Below, piece after piece: positions 51,113 through 62,457 of a DNA stretch of 64,000 nucleotides (the stretch's first letter is position 1; every line of letters begins with the position of its first letter). The stretch is from Cristatella mucedo (lineage: Eukaryota > Bryozoa > Phylactolaemata > Cristatellidae), in the NCBI GenBank assembly GCA_009760855.2, contig WPIO01000021.1, positions 5,457,001 through 5,521,000 on the forward strand. Direction: 5' to 3'. The position numbers were made by a program, and so were the translations under genes. The notes below the pieces were generated by a model. That model made no database searches, was not told the origin of the DNA, and saw only the letters and a program-made list of their open reading frames with translations.

Positions 51113-51241
51113 GCGTCGCATAGCCAATTTCAGGTCATTCTCGATGAATTCCGGCATTTGTCCGGGCCATTGCTGTTGAGTGCCATCGATTGCTTTCGAC
51201 TCTACGCGCACGATTTGTTGAAACGATACGATTGCACTTTT
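51113..51241 (+). repeat. Right 129-bp direct repeat flanking the 727-bp insert
   Basis: It is the same segment as 50257-50385, and then continues into the normal satellite monomer (AACACAGCACTCTGG). Confidence 0.88.
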
Positions 51242-51470
51242 AACACAGCACTCTGGGATACGCAGACAAGTTGGAACTTTACCAAGCCACTTTCGAGCGA
51301 TATGCGACGGATCATAATGGATTTCCTAATTTCCCAGGGCAATTGCCGTCGATTGCCATTCATTGCTAGTGGTTGAACGCACACCGTGAGATAAAATTAT
51401 GTTCGCGTACAATGTAATTGTATGCAATGAAAATTGAAGCTCCCAATTATGGTCGATTTGCGACCTTACA

Positions 51471-51978
51471 AAGCTTATCTGTTTGTTGTGCGACCGTAGC
51501 GCTTAAGAAATAACGTGCCGGGTGGACATGTAAACGCTTATCGCTTCTGGCTGCTGGGTCTCCCTCACAGGCAGCGGCGTTTAATACACTAGCGGCTGGT
51601 AACCTGCATGCTAGTTACGACCGTTCGTACCTATTGTCGCTTCGTTATCAAAGTTCAAATGCATTTCTAGATGTTACTGTTGTTGCCACGATTCGTGAAT
51701 TATGCATTAGCGAAAGAAAAGCACCCCGGAGTTGCCACGTTGGCCGGGTCACCAGCTTTGACGCCGCTCGTTTGGCGGAAACTGCTAGCTGAGTACCCGC
51801 TCCATTGGTATTCCTACACATTGTCTCGAAGCGCTCAGCACGCTCCCGTACGCAAAAGTTTCACTGTGAATCTCTTTAACTAAGTGGTCATCAGGCCAAT
51901 TATAACTCCGACGGTCCATTGTAACGTTTGTCTTTGTAATCCTTGCTAAATGTGCAATAAACTCCTAGTAATAAGGAG
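51471..51978. other. Short stretch without recognised features
   Basis: A 70-residue frame at 51671-51883 has no recognised domain. Nothing else is seen. Confidence 0.4.
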
Positions 51979-52055
51979 GGTACCAAATAATTATTCAGGT
52001 ACCAAATAATCCAGGTACCAAATAATCCAGGTACCAAATAATCCAGGTACCAAAT
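51979..52055 (+). repeat. 16-bp tandem repeat at the 5' end of a LINE
   Basis: GGTACCAAATAATCCA occurs three times in a row (51998-52045), preceded by a variant unit at 51979 and followed by GGTACCAAATCC at 52046. The last unit merges with the truncated 5' end of the LINE copy that follows. Confidence 0.9.
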
Positions 52056-54700
52056 CCTCTTTTATCTCAGATTTCTCCGATCTCATTTCGATTCTGTGTG
52101 CAAGAAATCGATCCTTCCTCGTTATGGGTGATTTCAACGTTCACTTTGATAACTTATCTGACGCTTTCAGGACCGAATTTCCTGCATTGACTGACTCATT
52201 GTCTCTGGTGGCTCATGTGCATGGCCCTACTCACATCAAGGGTCACACACTCGACCAGATTTTCTCATATAACTGCACTTTGTCATCACCAATTATTACC
52301 AAATTCTGCTTATCTGACCACATGCAGATCTCATTCAATCTACAGTGTGTGCCCACATCCTCATCTAAAATAACCTGTGAATCGCGAAACCTCAAGTCCC
52401 TTACAGCGATGCTGTCCGGGCGAGAATAACTGATTCACCTCTGCTACTCAGTCCTCTCTCCGATCTGTCATCATTGGTAGGCAGCTACAACACGACACTA
52501 GCTGACACGCTCGACGAATTTGCACCTCTGACAAAGCGCACTGTTCGCACCCACCCAGACGGCCTATGGTTACCCCAGACATTAAACTAGCCAGGTCTAC
52601 TAAGCGAAAGCTTGAAAAAGCATACAAAAGATCTGGGCTGACTGTCCATCGACAGGCATAGGAAGACTACTCGTAGGTCGTACCAATCGATAATAGCAAA
52701 GGCCAAGTCTAGCTTCTATGGAAACATTGTTGAATCACAGATGCCCAATCCAAAAATGCTGATGTCGACGATCAACCATATCCTCAACTGCTCCCAGATT
52801 AGCTCCTTACCTGATGATCCTTTTGATGATCTAGCCGATCGCTTCTCTTGATTCTTTGTGCAGAAGATAGACAAGATCAGGGAATCCATCCCTGCGATGA
52901 CAACATCCCCACTAGAATGCTGTTCCCCGACTCCTGGCTGCACCTCAATGTCTACATTTAAGCAGGTCACTAGTGATCTAGTCCTGAAGCTCGTATCTCA
53001 ATCAAAAAAGACAACAAGTCCTCTGGACCCCATTCCCACTGTCCTGCTCCTACGTCGCATTGATCTGCTGCTGTCATGCATAACTAACACTATTAATATG
53101 TCATTAGCCTCAAGTCATGTCCCAGCACCTTTCAAAAAAGCTGTAGTCAGGCCATTTCTCAAGAAAGCGACACTAGACCAAGAGAACTTAAGCAACTACC
53201 GCCCAGTCTCCCTTCTACCATTCCTATCAAAGACACTGGAACGGGTCGTGGCGAACCAGCTGAACTCATATATTAAAACCTCAAACCTCGCTTGTAAGTT
53301 CCAGTCTGGCTTTAGAGCTAATCACTCCACAGAGTCAGCATTGCTTAGGGTATGCAATGACCTACTTAGGAATGCAGACACGGGTAGACTGTCTCTGCTT
53401 GTTTTGCTTGATCTTTCGGCAGCTTTTGATCCCATCGATCACAAAGTTCTTCTAGAGCTCCTCTCATCTCGCCTGGGCATCACTGGCACTGCTCTGCAGT
53501 GGTTCAGGTCCTATTTCAGTGGGAAACTCCAGAGTATTGACGTGAATGGACAAAGATCATCTGAGGTACCTCTGAAATATGGGGTACCTCAGGGCTCCGT
53601 GCTAAGTCCGGTTCTTTTCACGGTTCATACTTTGCCTCTTGCTGATGTGATTGCCAAGCACAATCTAGGCTTTCACTTCTATGCATTGATGACATCCGCA
53701 CATGGATGGCAGCAAATTTTCTAAAACTAAACGATGATAAAACTAACTTACTAGTTATGGGCAAATCCAGTGTGATTCACAAATTGGAAAGGATGACGCT
53801 CAAAATTGGCTCTGCCAGCATATCTCCAGTTGAATCAGCTCAAAATCTAGGTGTCATGTTCCTAAGCGACCTCTCGTTAGGCGACCATATCAGCTCCACA
53901 GTCAAATCTGCCTATTTTCAGCTTCATAACATTGCTAAAATTCGGGCTTGTTTAGATAAGGATACCACGTCCAAGTTTGTCCATTGATTCGTGACATCCC
54001 GTCTCGACTTCTGCAACTCACTGCTTACTGGCCTACCAGCATGTGCGATCAGGTGATCGCAGCTGGTGCAAAACTCTGCAGCTAGGCTTGTCTGTCGTGA
54101 GCGTCGCAGTTGCCACATTACTCCGTTTCTCGTCGACCTGCACTGGCCACCAGTCAAGCAACGGATTGACTTCAAGGTTTTGTTGCTCACTTTTAGGTCA
54201 CTTCATTCTTTGGCTCCAGCCTATCTGTCAGATATACTCCCCCATCAGGCCAAGCATCGTACCACCTGCTTTTCGGAATCCAACAGTCTACCAATACCTC
54301 GTACAAACCTCAAATCCTGTGGAGACCGTGCATTTAGTTCGTATGCTCCGAAAGCCTGGAACTCCCTCCCGACCTGCGTCAGAACATCCCCTGACCTGAC
54401 CACATTTAAAAAGAATTTATTAACACACCTATTGAGGACAGCATTTAGTGGGTCCCTGTAATTTGTCCTTCATGTGCTTATGCGTGCTGACACTGTGCAT
54501 GCTGTCCACTAACCACATTTGCATGCTGACCCTGTGCATGTCACCCTTAACCATGTTATTCATTTTGTTTGCTTATCAAGCATGATTTTACTCACCATTC
54601 AATTGCATTTCCTTTTGCAGCAAATGTAAAGCGCCTAGAGAGAGATTAAGTTCCCTGAGGGCGCTTTATCAATTGCATTAGTATTATTATTATTATAAGC
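52046..54700 (+). mobile_element. L2-type LINE copy 1 (endonuclease end, RT, 3' tail)
   Basis: It begins inside the AP endonuclease domain: MGDFNVHFDNLSDAF at 52124, GHTLDQIF and the SDH catalytic block at about 52316. The reverse transcriptase follows in a frame open from 52858 to 53724. It shows NYRPVSLLPFLSKTLERVV, FQSGFRANHSTESALLRVC, motif A LLDLSAAFDPIDH and motif B YGVPQGSVLSPVLF. The catalytic YADD motif is lost by a short deletion at about 53685. The C-terminal part (53706-54461) and a 3' UTR with tail and (ATT)n complete it. The 5' part before the endonuclease core is missing. The family is of the L2 clade type, judged by RT blocks and the GTAAAGCGCC...GGCGCTTTAT tail. Confidence 0.92.
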
Positions 54701-57700
54701 GACCTTAATTCTGAAAAAGGTCTCGACCTGCTCGCCTTGACTGAAACTTGGCTACAATTGATAAATTCGCTCGAAATTTGACTTAAAGTCATGTACAGTA
54801 CCCTTGAAGCTGTCTTTCCAATCTATTATCTTGATTTCACCCGACAACAAGCTACCGATGATGGCGGAAGTCTATCGCCCACCAGGTACCAGGTCCTTCT
54901 TTATCTCAGATTTCTCCAATCTCATCTCGATTCTGTGTGCAAGAAATCGATACTTCCTCGCTATGGGTTACTTTTACATTCACTTTGATAACCTATCTTA
55001 CGCCTTCCGCACTGAATTTCGTGCATTGACTGACTGAATGTCTCTTGTGACTCATGTGCATAGCCCTACTCACATCAAGGGTCACACATTCGACCAAATT
55101 TTTTCATACAACTGCATTTCGTCAGTACAAATTAATCCCAAATCCTGCTTATCTGACCACGTGAAGATCTCATTCAGTCTACCATGTGTGCCTTCCTCCT
55201 CCTCATCCTCCTCGAAATTCACCTGTAGATTGTGAAACCTCAATACCCTTGACATCGATGCTGTCCATGCAAGAATATCTGCCTCGCCGCTGCTGCTCAG
55301 TCCCCCTTCCGAACTGTCATCATTGGTATTGTAGTGTGCGCCTGGAGCGTCTGCTGTTGTAAGTAGTGAAGTGCGGTGACACGTGTCTCACCTGTGGCCA
55401 TTAGTTATGCCATTGAGGCACGGCAGAGCCAGGCCACTAATGCATGTTCTATTTCTCGCCGTCTGCTGCGATTTATTGAGCTCTCACGTACGCATTGAGA
55501 GTAACAAAGTAGAGTCTCGTTTACCACTCACCGTTTACCACTCACGTTCGCCCGCTGTGTCTCCATGAGACTCCCAAAGATCTGCCGCAGCTGGAGTGCT
55601 GTTATACAACAGAAGACAGCTACAACACGACACTAGCCGACATGCTCGACGAGTTCGAACCTCTAACTAAGTGTGCTGTGCGGCCTCGCTCAAACGGTCT
55701 ATGTTTTACCACAGACATTAAACTAGCTAGATCTACTAAGCCCATGCTTAAAAAAGCATACGAAAGATCATGAACGACTGTCCATCGACGGACCGGATAC
55801 GAAGACTACTGTCGATCGCACCAATCGATCCTAGCAAAAGCAAAGTCTAGCTTCCATAGAATCCTTGCTGAATCACAGGTGCACATTCAAAAAATGCTGA
55901 TGTCGACAATAAACCATCTCCCCAACCACTCCCAAGTTAGCTCCTTGCCTAATGATCCCTGTGATGATGTAGCTGATCGCTTCTCTGGCTTCTTTGCTCA
56001 GAAGATAGGCAAGAACAGGGAGTCCACCCCTACAATAGCAGCATACCCCCAGGAATGATGTCACTCAATTCCTTGCAGCACCTCAATGTCTGCATTCAAG
56101 GAGGTCACCAGTGACCTCGTCCTGAAGTTCATATCCCAATCAAAGGAGACAACTGTACCCTATTCCCACTGTTCTGCTTCTACGATGCATTGATCGGCTG
56201 CTGCCATGCATAATTAGCATCATTAATATGTCATAGCCTCAGGTCATGTCCCAGCACCTCTCAAAAATGCTGTAGTCAGGCCACGACCAAGAGAACTTGA
56301 GCAACTTCTGCCCAGTCTCCCTTCTATCGTTCCTACCAAAGACACCAACGAGTCGTGGCAGACCAGCTGAACTCATATATTGAAACTTCAAACATTGCTA
56401 GTAAGGTCCAGTCTGGTTTTGGAGCTAATCACTCCAAAGACTCAGCAATGCTTCGGGTGTACAACGACCCACTTAGGAATGCAGACCTAGGTAGAGTAGC
56501 TCTGCTTTTTTTCTCAATCTTTCGGAAGCTTTTGATACTATCGATCACTAAGTCCTTCTTGAGCGCCTCTCATCTCGCCTGCATTACTGTCACTGCATTG
56601 CAGTGGTTCAGGTCCAATCTCAGTGGGAGACTCCAGAGTATTGATGTGAATGGACAAAGATTATTCGAGGAACCTCTGATATATGGGGTACCTCAGGGTT
56701 CTGTGTTTGGTCCAGCTCTTTTTGCGGTTTATGGTTTCCTCGATGTGATTGCCGATGTGATTGCCAAGCACAATCTAGGCTTTTGCATCTATGCAGATGA
56801 CACTCAGTTCTACCTTTGCTTTGATTCCTGCAGCCATCTAACACGTCGAATTCTCTCAACTCCCTTGCAGTTTGTATCGATGACATCCGAACATGGATGA
56901 CAGCAAATTTTCTTAAATTGAATGATGATAAAACTAACTTGCTAGTTATGGGCAAACCAAGTGTGATTCAGAAATTGGAAAAGCTAACGCTCAAATTCGG
57001 CTTTCCCAGCATTTCTCCTGTTGAATCTGCACGTAATCTAGGTGTCATTGTCCAAAGTGACCTTTCATTAGACGACCACATCAGCTCCACAATCAAGTGT
57101 GCCTACTTTAAGCTACATAACAATGCTAAAATTCGGGCTTTTTTAGATAGGGATACCACATCTAAATTAGTCCATGCTTTTGTGACATCCCACCTTGACT
57201 TCTGTAATTCATATCTTGCTGGTCTACCGGTCTGTTCGCTCAGGTGCTTACAGCTGGTACAAAACTCTACAGCTAGGCTTGTCTGTCGTGAGCATTGCAG
57301 TTGCCACATCACATCACACCACTTCTCGCCAACCTGCACTGGCTACCAGTCAAGCAACGGATCGACTTCAAGGTTTTTTCGCTCACTTTTAGGTCCCTTC
57401 ATTCTTTGGTTCCAGCCTACCTATCAGATCTACTCCCCCACCAGTCTAAGCATCGTACCACCCGCTTTTTGGAATCTAACTGTTTACCTATACCTCGTAA
57501 AAACCTTAAATCTTTTGGAGACCGTGCCTTCAGTTCGTATGCTCTCAAAACCAGGAACTCAATCCCGATTTATGTCACGACATCTCAACTTGACTTGACC
57601 ACATTTAAAAAGAAACTAAAAACCCATCTGTTTATCAAAGGAATTTAGTGGGTCCCTCTGATTCGACCTTGATGTACTTATGCGTGCTGACACTTTGCAT

Positions 57701-57885
57701 GCTGTCTTTAACCACACTTGCATGCTGACCCGGTGCATGTCACCCCTAACCATGTTATTCTTGTTGTCTTTTGAGCATGCTACCACTAACTACTCGATCG
57801 TGCTTCCTTTGCAGCAAATTGAAAGCGCCTGGAAAGAGATTGAGTTCTCTGAGGGCACTATATCAAGTGTGCCATTATGTAATGT
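54701..57885 (+). mobile_element. L2-type LINE copy 2, directly behind copy 1
   Basis: It starts at SDLNSEKGLDLLALTETWL of the endonuclease, immediately after the (ATT)n end of copy 1. Endonuclease, RT, C-terminal and 3' UTR blocks follow in the same order. The YADD motif is intact here (GFCIYADDTQFYLCF, about 56788). Stops and shifts are frequent, and motif A and the upstream RT are more damaged than in copy 1. A 286-bp foreign segment interrupts it at 55329-55614. It ends in the family tail at 57825-57880. Confidence 0.9.
55329..55614. mobile_element. 286-bp insertion in LINE copy 2
   Basis: LINE sequence is continuous in copy 1 (CATTGGTA|GGCAGCTACAAC). In copy 2 the same two sides are separated by 286 unrelated bases. 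No clean target duplication or terminal inverted repeat was found, so the type is unknown. Confidence 0.65.
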
Positions 57886-57989
57886 AATGTATCTCCGTCT
57901 GTAACTCCACAAAATCATCAAGACCATGTGGGTGTTACGCAGGAGAGTTTTGTATAGCGCACTCGCAGCCTAAGCGGCTTTCGGTACGC

Positions 57990-58772
57990 TTATTATTATT
58001 ATAATCATTATTTGCAATGAATTGCGGTATTGGCCCCTTCCATTGCTATCGATTGCTTTGCATAGACTGACAATTAACATGTAAAATATCTTGAAAACTA
58101 AACGGCTACACTTTGAACACAGTGAAATTTTATTAAAAAATTAGAGTTGGAGCTTTGCACAGCAAAGTTCAGGTCGCGATTTGTAACGGATTGTTGTGGA
58201 TTGCTGCTTCGAGCTGAGCCATTGCTGTCGATGTCGATTGCCTTGAATTGCTCAAGATAGATTGTGCGTGTGCAATGGGTTATAATCATGTGATTGCATT
58301 TGAAACATAGTTTGCAGTCGTAAGTATTAAAAATTGGAGCTTTGAGAAACCAATTCTGGACATTTCTGAGCGGAATGCAGCCCATTGCTGTAATGGCCCG
58401 GGCCATTGCAGTCGGTTGCAGTGCGTTGTATATGAATGTCGAAGGCGATTGTAGTGAAATTGTATCAGTACACTACTAACGAAGAGTAAATTAGTGTTTA
58501 ATTAAAATTAGAGCTTCTAATGGGCTATTTCTGGTCTTTTTTTCGGAAGATTGTTGTGGATTGAGGTATAAGACTGGCGGTTGCAGTAAATTACAGCGCA
58601 TCGAATGAGAATTTCTGTGCCAATTCTCGTGAAATTTTTTGAGTAAACTTTTCACAAAGTGCAATATCCTGTGCAATCAAAAAAGGAACTTTCTGTCTAG
58701 GATTTCTTTCGCTTTGCTGTGGAATGGCGTGGATTATGGTGGATTGTGGTGTGGGCACAGGCTGCAGCAGTC
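57990..58772 (-). repeat. Second satellite block (inverted relative to 48.5-49.57 kb)
   Basis: Its reverse complement follows the forward block of the first array collinearly. Shared segments include AAGCTCTAATTTTAATTAAA, TTTACTCTTCGTTAGT, TCAGAAATGTCCAGAA/TCGGAAATGTCCAGAA and AGCTCCAATTTTTAATACTT. By eye roughly four of five bases agree in the best part (49150-49560 against 58130-58470). Confidence 0.8.
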
Positions 58773-58773
58773 T

Positions 58774-58913
58774 ATTATATAATTCATTTGTATAGCGCTC
58801 TAAGAGAACGTAATCTCTATTCAGGCGCTTCACATATGCCTCAGGGCTCGAGCCCACGACCTCAGACAGACTTGAGTCGGGGCGAACACCTTAACCACTG
58901 GACCAACCCAGCT
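58774..58913 (-). mobile_element. SINE-B copy inside the satellite
   Basis: The minus strand reads GGTTGGTCCAGTGGTTAAGG, a B box GGGCTCGAGCCC and the L2-like tail, in good condition. Satellite sequence continues on both sides. Confidence 0.85.
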
Positions 58914-59305
58914 ACAGTGGACTTTGTGGAAATGCTGGCATGCAATGGCCCTAAATAATGTGGGTACATAATATTACATAATATATAATTATATTATATT
59001 ATATTACATTACATAATATTACATAATATTGAAATATAGCGTATTGTTGTATTCAATTGTTTGTTGGACGCTTCGCGAAGCGAAATTTTGTGGCGGCTCA
59101 AAGTGAATTGTAGCGAATGCGGTACAGACGGTGTAGTGCAAAGATTTCGATACACCTTTGCAGCCCCTCTGCTCGAGAACCTGTGAGAGAAATGGCATAA
59201 ATAAAATTTGGTGGATACATAAAAAGACGTTGCACTACAATTTTCACTCAAAATTTGAGCTTTCAGCCGCCGATTTCCGGTCAATTTTAGCTTAATTACA
59301 GAGGT
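58914..59305 (-). repeat. Satellite continuation with AT-rich patch
   Basis: GGAAATGCTGGCATGCAATG and ATTTGAGCTTTCAGCCGCC at 59258 belong to the reverse-oriented satellite. A run of TAATATTACATAATAT-type sequence lies at 58962-59032. Confidence 0.5.
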
Positions 59306-59480
59306 GGCCACGATAGGAGGTAAGGTGCTCGCTCTGTGAGACCCAGGTCGTGGATTCTAATCTTACAGTCGATTCGAATCTTACAGTGGGTGATCCTTTA
59401 TTGCCCACTGCAAGCAGTGGTGATAGCCACGAATACTCCTCTACTGCTATACATATGAAGCTCTTAAATCAGCTAATATT
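59306..59480 (+). mobile_element. SINE-A copy inside the satellite
   Basis: GGTAAGGTGCTCGCTCTGTG is followed by a duplicated B-box area (GATTCTAATCTTACAGT and GATTCGAATCTTACAGT). The body CCACTGCAAGCAGTGGTGAT and an AATCAGCTA end follow. The B-box segment appears twice, a small internal duplication of 17-18 bases. Confidence 0.75.
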
Positions 59481-60340
59481 GATTGCGGTGGATTTCGGTA
59501 ATTCTTTGAACCATGTAAATATTGTGCGGATCAATGTGAAATTTTAAATCCGAGTTAAGCTATGCAAGTACATCTCTGCTGTAATTCATTTATAATTTAG
59601 GTCTGATAAGTTTTGCTCTACATATTATCGATCCCTGAATATGAAGTTCAAGGACGTGCGATGTCTTTCCAATTGGCTAATTAGTTTATCTTATCAGTCC
59701 TACGAACCAGAAAAAAGAAATCACACATTCTGATATTTAATTCGATAGCAATGTTTTTTTCTTCTCATAATAAATTTTTAGAATTCATTTCATAATAAGC
59801 TTCCCTATTTTCCATCTTTATATTCAACAAACAAGTATCTCATTTCAAGGATCCAAAGCCTCGCTCACTTCAAGCTATCGCATGACTTTATTCTCTTTGT
59901 ACGATTTAAAGCAAGGCAGCCATTAATAGAAGAGTTTGTTTATCGCCACAAATTGCAATGTATGCTACAAGTGGGTCTGCTGAGGTTTTCGTTGCAGTTT
60001 CTATCGTCCCGAACCATTTTTATGTTCAAGCAGCAGCTAACTCTTTGTTATCGCTTTTCTTGCGGCAGTTTTAAAGCACGTGCGCAGAGATTAAGTTATC
60101 ATAGATTATGCAAACTACGTTTTTATTTTATTATTATTATTAGCGTCTACAAGCCTCTACTTGGGAAAGCAAGCGGCATGCGAGTACAACGTTTTTCATG
60201 TACTTTCAACTTCATGCCAGCGATCCAAGGTTTCATCAATTCAGTCGATCCGATGCGGGTATGCACAGACTGGTTCAGACCGCCACTGGAGTTATCGGTC
60301 GCAGTGGCTCGTTGCTAGCCAGAGCTAACAGTTGCTATTT
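59481..60340. other. AT-rich stretch with a LINE tail remnant
   Basis: Satellite-like sequence fades out by about 59600. A tail remnant (TTTTAAAGCACGTGCGCAGA, then (ATT)n) lies at 60060-60145. No gene is seen. Confidence 0.45.
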
Positions 60341-60877
60341 CAGCTCTTAGCAGCCTCTTAGTAGACTCCAGTGCTTCTCACGCTGGTAGCCGCCTGATGG
60401 TCGCTCCTGCATCGTCCGCGAGGTACACACAAGATGTTGTCGCACGGCCTCAAGATATGTGCTCTGAGTCATCCATGACTTGGACAGCCCCGATGGTCTG
60501 ATGGTTCGTGTCTCTCTAGATACTCCCTCCCACGATTCGTGTTCAACGGCATCGTTGGTGTTAGGATATTTGCGATGCCTCTCTTCTGTCAATCAAAGCC
60601 AATCAAAGCTTGAAGGGGGATGATGACTGGCCAGCCCGACTACTTCTGTGGGCGATTAGTTACCTCAAGATAGGCACGATAAGGTCCAAAAGGAATGTGA
60701 GTTATCCGTTATATATTAGTGCAGACCTTATCTCAAGCCTGCAATTTGACCATAGACACGGCAGATCCTGGGTAAACCCTGCAGGCTGTAGAATCCCAAG
60801 CAGGCACTGAGGGCAATGCCACCTTTTCAACTTAAACGTATGAATTCTTCGGTGTCATTTCAGAATCTTGTCATGGT
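60341..60877. other. Gene-less stretch with one possible minus-strand exon
   Basis: An 81-codon minus-strand frame (60592-60347) follows a TTTGATTGACAG acceptor-like site. It has no family resemblance I recognise, so it is not annotated as a gene. Confidence 0.35.
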
Positions 60878-61575
60878 AAATAATAATAATAATATAATAA
60901 TAATAATGCACTTGATAAAGCGCCCTCAGGGAACTTAATCTCTCTCTAGGCGCTTTACATTTGCTGCAAAAGGAAATGCAATTGAATGGTGAGTAAAATC
61001 ATGCTTGATAAGCAAACAAAATGAATAACATGGTTAAGGGTGACATGCACAGGGTCAGCATGCAAATGTGGTTAGTGGACAGCATGCACAGTGTCAGCAC
61101 GCATAAGCACATGAAGGACAAATCACAGGGACCCACTAAGTGCTGTCCTCAATAGGTGTGTTAATAAATTCTTTTTAAATGTGGTCAGGTCAGGGGATGT
61201 TCTGACGCAGGTCGGGAGGGAGTTCCAGGCTTTCGGAGCATACGAACTAAATGCACGGACTCCAAAGGATTTAAGGTTTGTACGAGGTATTTCTAGACTG
61301 TTGATTCCGAAAAGCGGTGGTTCGATGCTTGGCCTGATGGGGGAGTATATCTGAGAGATAGGCTGGAGCTAAAGAATGAAGAGACCTAAAAGTGAGCAAC
61401 AAAACCTTGAAGTCAATCCGTTGCTTGACTGGTGGCCAGTGCAGGTCGGCGAGAAGTGGAGTAATGTGGCAACTGCGACGCTCACGACAGACAAGTCTAG
61501 CTGCGGAGTTTTGCACCAGCTGCAATCGCCTGATCGCACATTTCAGTAGGCCAGCGAGTAGTGAGTTGCAAATGA
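60878..61575 (-). mobile_element. 5'-truncated L2-type LINE copy
   Basis: The minus strand has CNSLLAGLLKCAIRRLQLV, QNSAARLVCRERRSCHITPL, ADLHWPPVKQRIDFKVLLLT and PAYLSDILPHQAKHRTT. The rest of the C terminus, the 3' UTR, the tail and an (ATT)-type end follow. It is very close to copy 1 at 54.0-54.7 kb and is probably one of the younger insertions. Confidence 0.9.
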
Positions 61576-62000
61576 ATAGACACCGTGAGAACTTTTTACG
61601 AGTGTGCAAGTAAAATTTGTAGGGGGCTCTGAATTAATCTCGCGGCGGAATTTTGTGAGTCATTAGTTGGACGTAATGGCATCCAGGAGCTCCAAAAGCC
61701 ATCTCCGTCATTGCAGTGCAGGCACGTCGCTAGCAAACTGTTGCAATTGTTTGGTTTAGTCAAACGAATTCCACCCTGGTAGGATCAATCGTTTAATTTA
61801 GCCATACGAATTCAACCCTGATCATATACGCAGAAGGCATCTTTCCTTCTCAAAATGGTAAGCAAAAACTGCCAAACTGTACCAATGACTATAATAATTT
61901 AAGATGCTTAAATTATAAAAAAAATGGATGATGAAAAGCTGGCCAAAATGTGCCTTCAGCCATGAAAGCCGTCACGCGATACCGGTGTATCTCAATTAAA
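61576..62000. other. Stretch without recognised features
   Basis: Unique-looking sequence with an A run near 61917. No gene is seen. Confidence 0.4.
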
Positions 62001-62004
62001 GTGG

Positions 62005-62200
62005 CTAGAAAGGATTGAATTATTTGAGGTCGCTATATCAAATGTACTATTGTTATTATTACCACGTGATATCTTGCTTGTCATCAAATATTAGTTATTG
62101 CTTAGCTTGCAGCGAGTTGTAAAGCGCCTGGATAGAGCTTGAATTCTCCCAGAGTGCTATTGCAAACGCCTTTATTATCATTATTATTTTCATTATTACG
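62005..62200 (+). repeat. Two successive L2-type tail remnants
   Basis: One tail ends in GGTCGCTATATCAAATGTAC and TTATTATTACC at about 62060. The next has GTAAAGCGCCTGGATAGAGC, a GTGCTATTGCAAA block and (ATT)n at 62115-62195. Confidence 0.65.
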
Positions 62201-62457
62201 AGGCCGCTACGAGCTCTTTACTATCAAAATGCAATACTGCTTAGACAGATCGGCACTGCGTGCAAAATCAACGATTGGCACGAGCAAGCAGGCGCGAACA
62301 TTGAAACAGCTGAGCTTTTGTTTTCAAGGGACTCGAGTAATTAGCCTTTCAACGCAAAAGGCTGCACTATGTCAAGTCGTTTTCTCGAATACACGAAGCC
62401 TAGTCAATCGAATGGCAATTTTACGTGCCCAACCTCCGGAAGTGAGGCCATGACCTT

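Larger units (their letters stand above)
48300..51470. repeat. Divergent satellite-like array, orientation switch near 49570
   Basis: Forward monomers contain AGCTCCAA-type blocks at about 48421, 48606, 48780, 48955, 49110, 49321 and 49489, spaced 155-211 bases apart. The widest gap includes an extra (ATT)n run. They also share CAATCCAC-rich segments and TTTCAAGTG-like blocks. From about 49580 the reverse complement of these blocks appears (GAGCTTC...GCCAATTTCAGG) at about 49745, 49925, 50090, 50257, 51113, 51280 and 51435. Monomers are strongly diverged from each other. The array is interrupted by a 727-bp insert (50386-51112). Confidence 0.75.

Noticed and set aside
60347..60592. 81-residue minus-strand exon candidate
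   Set aside because: An acceptor-like site is present, but there is no recognised homology and no partner exon.
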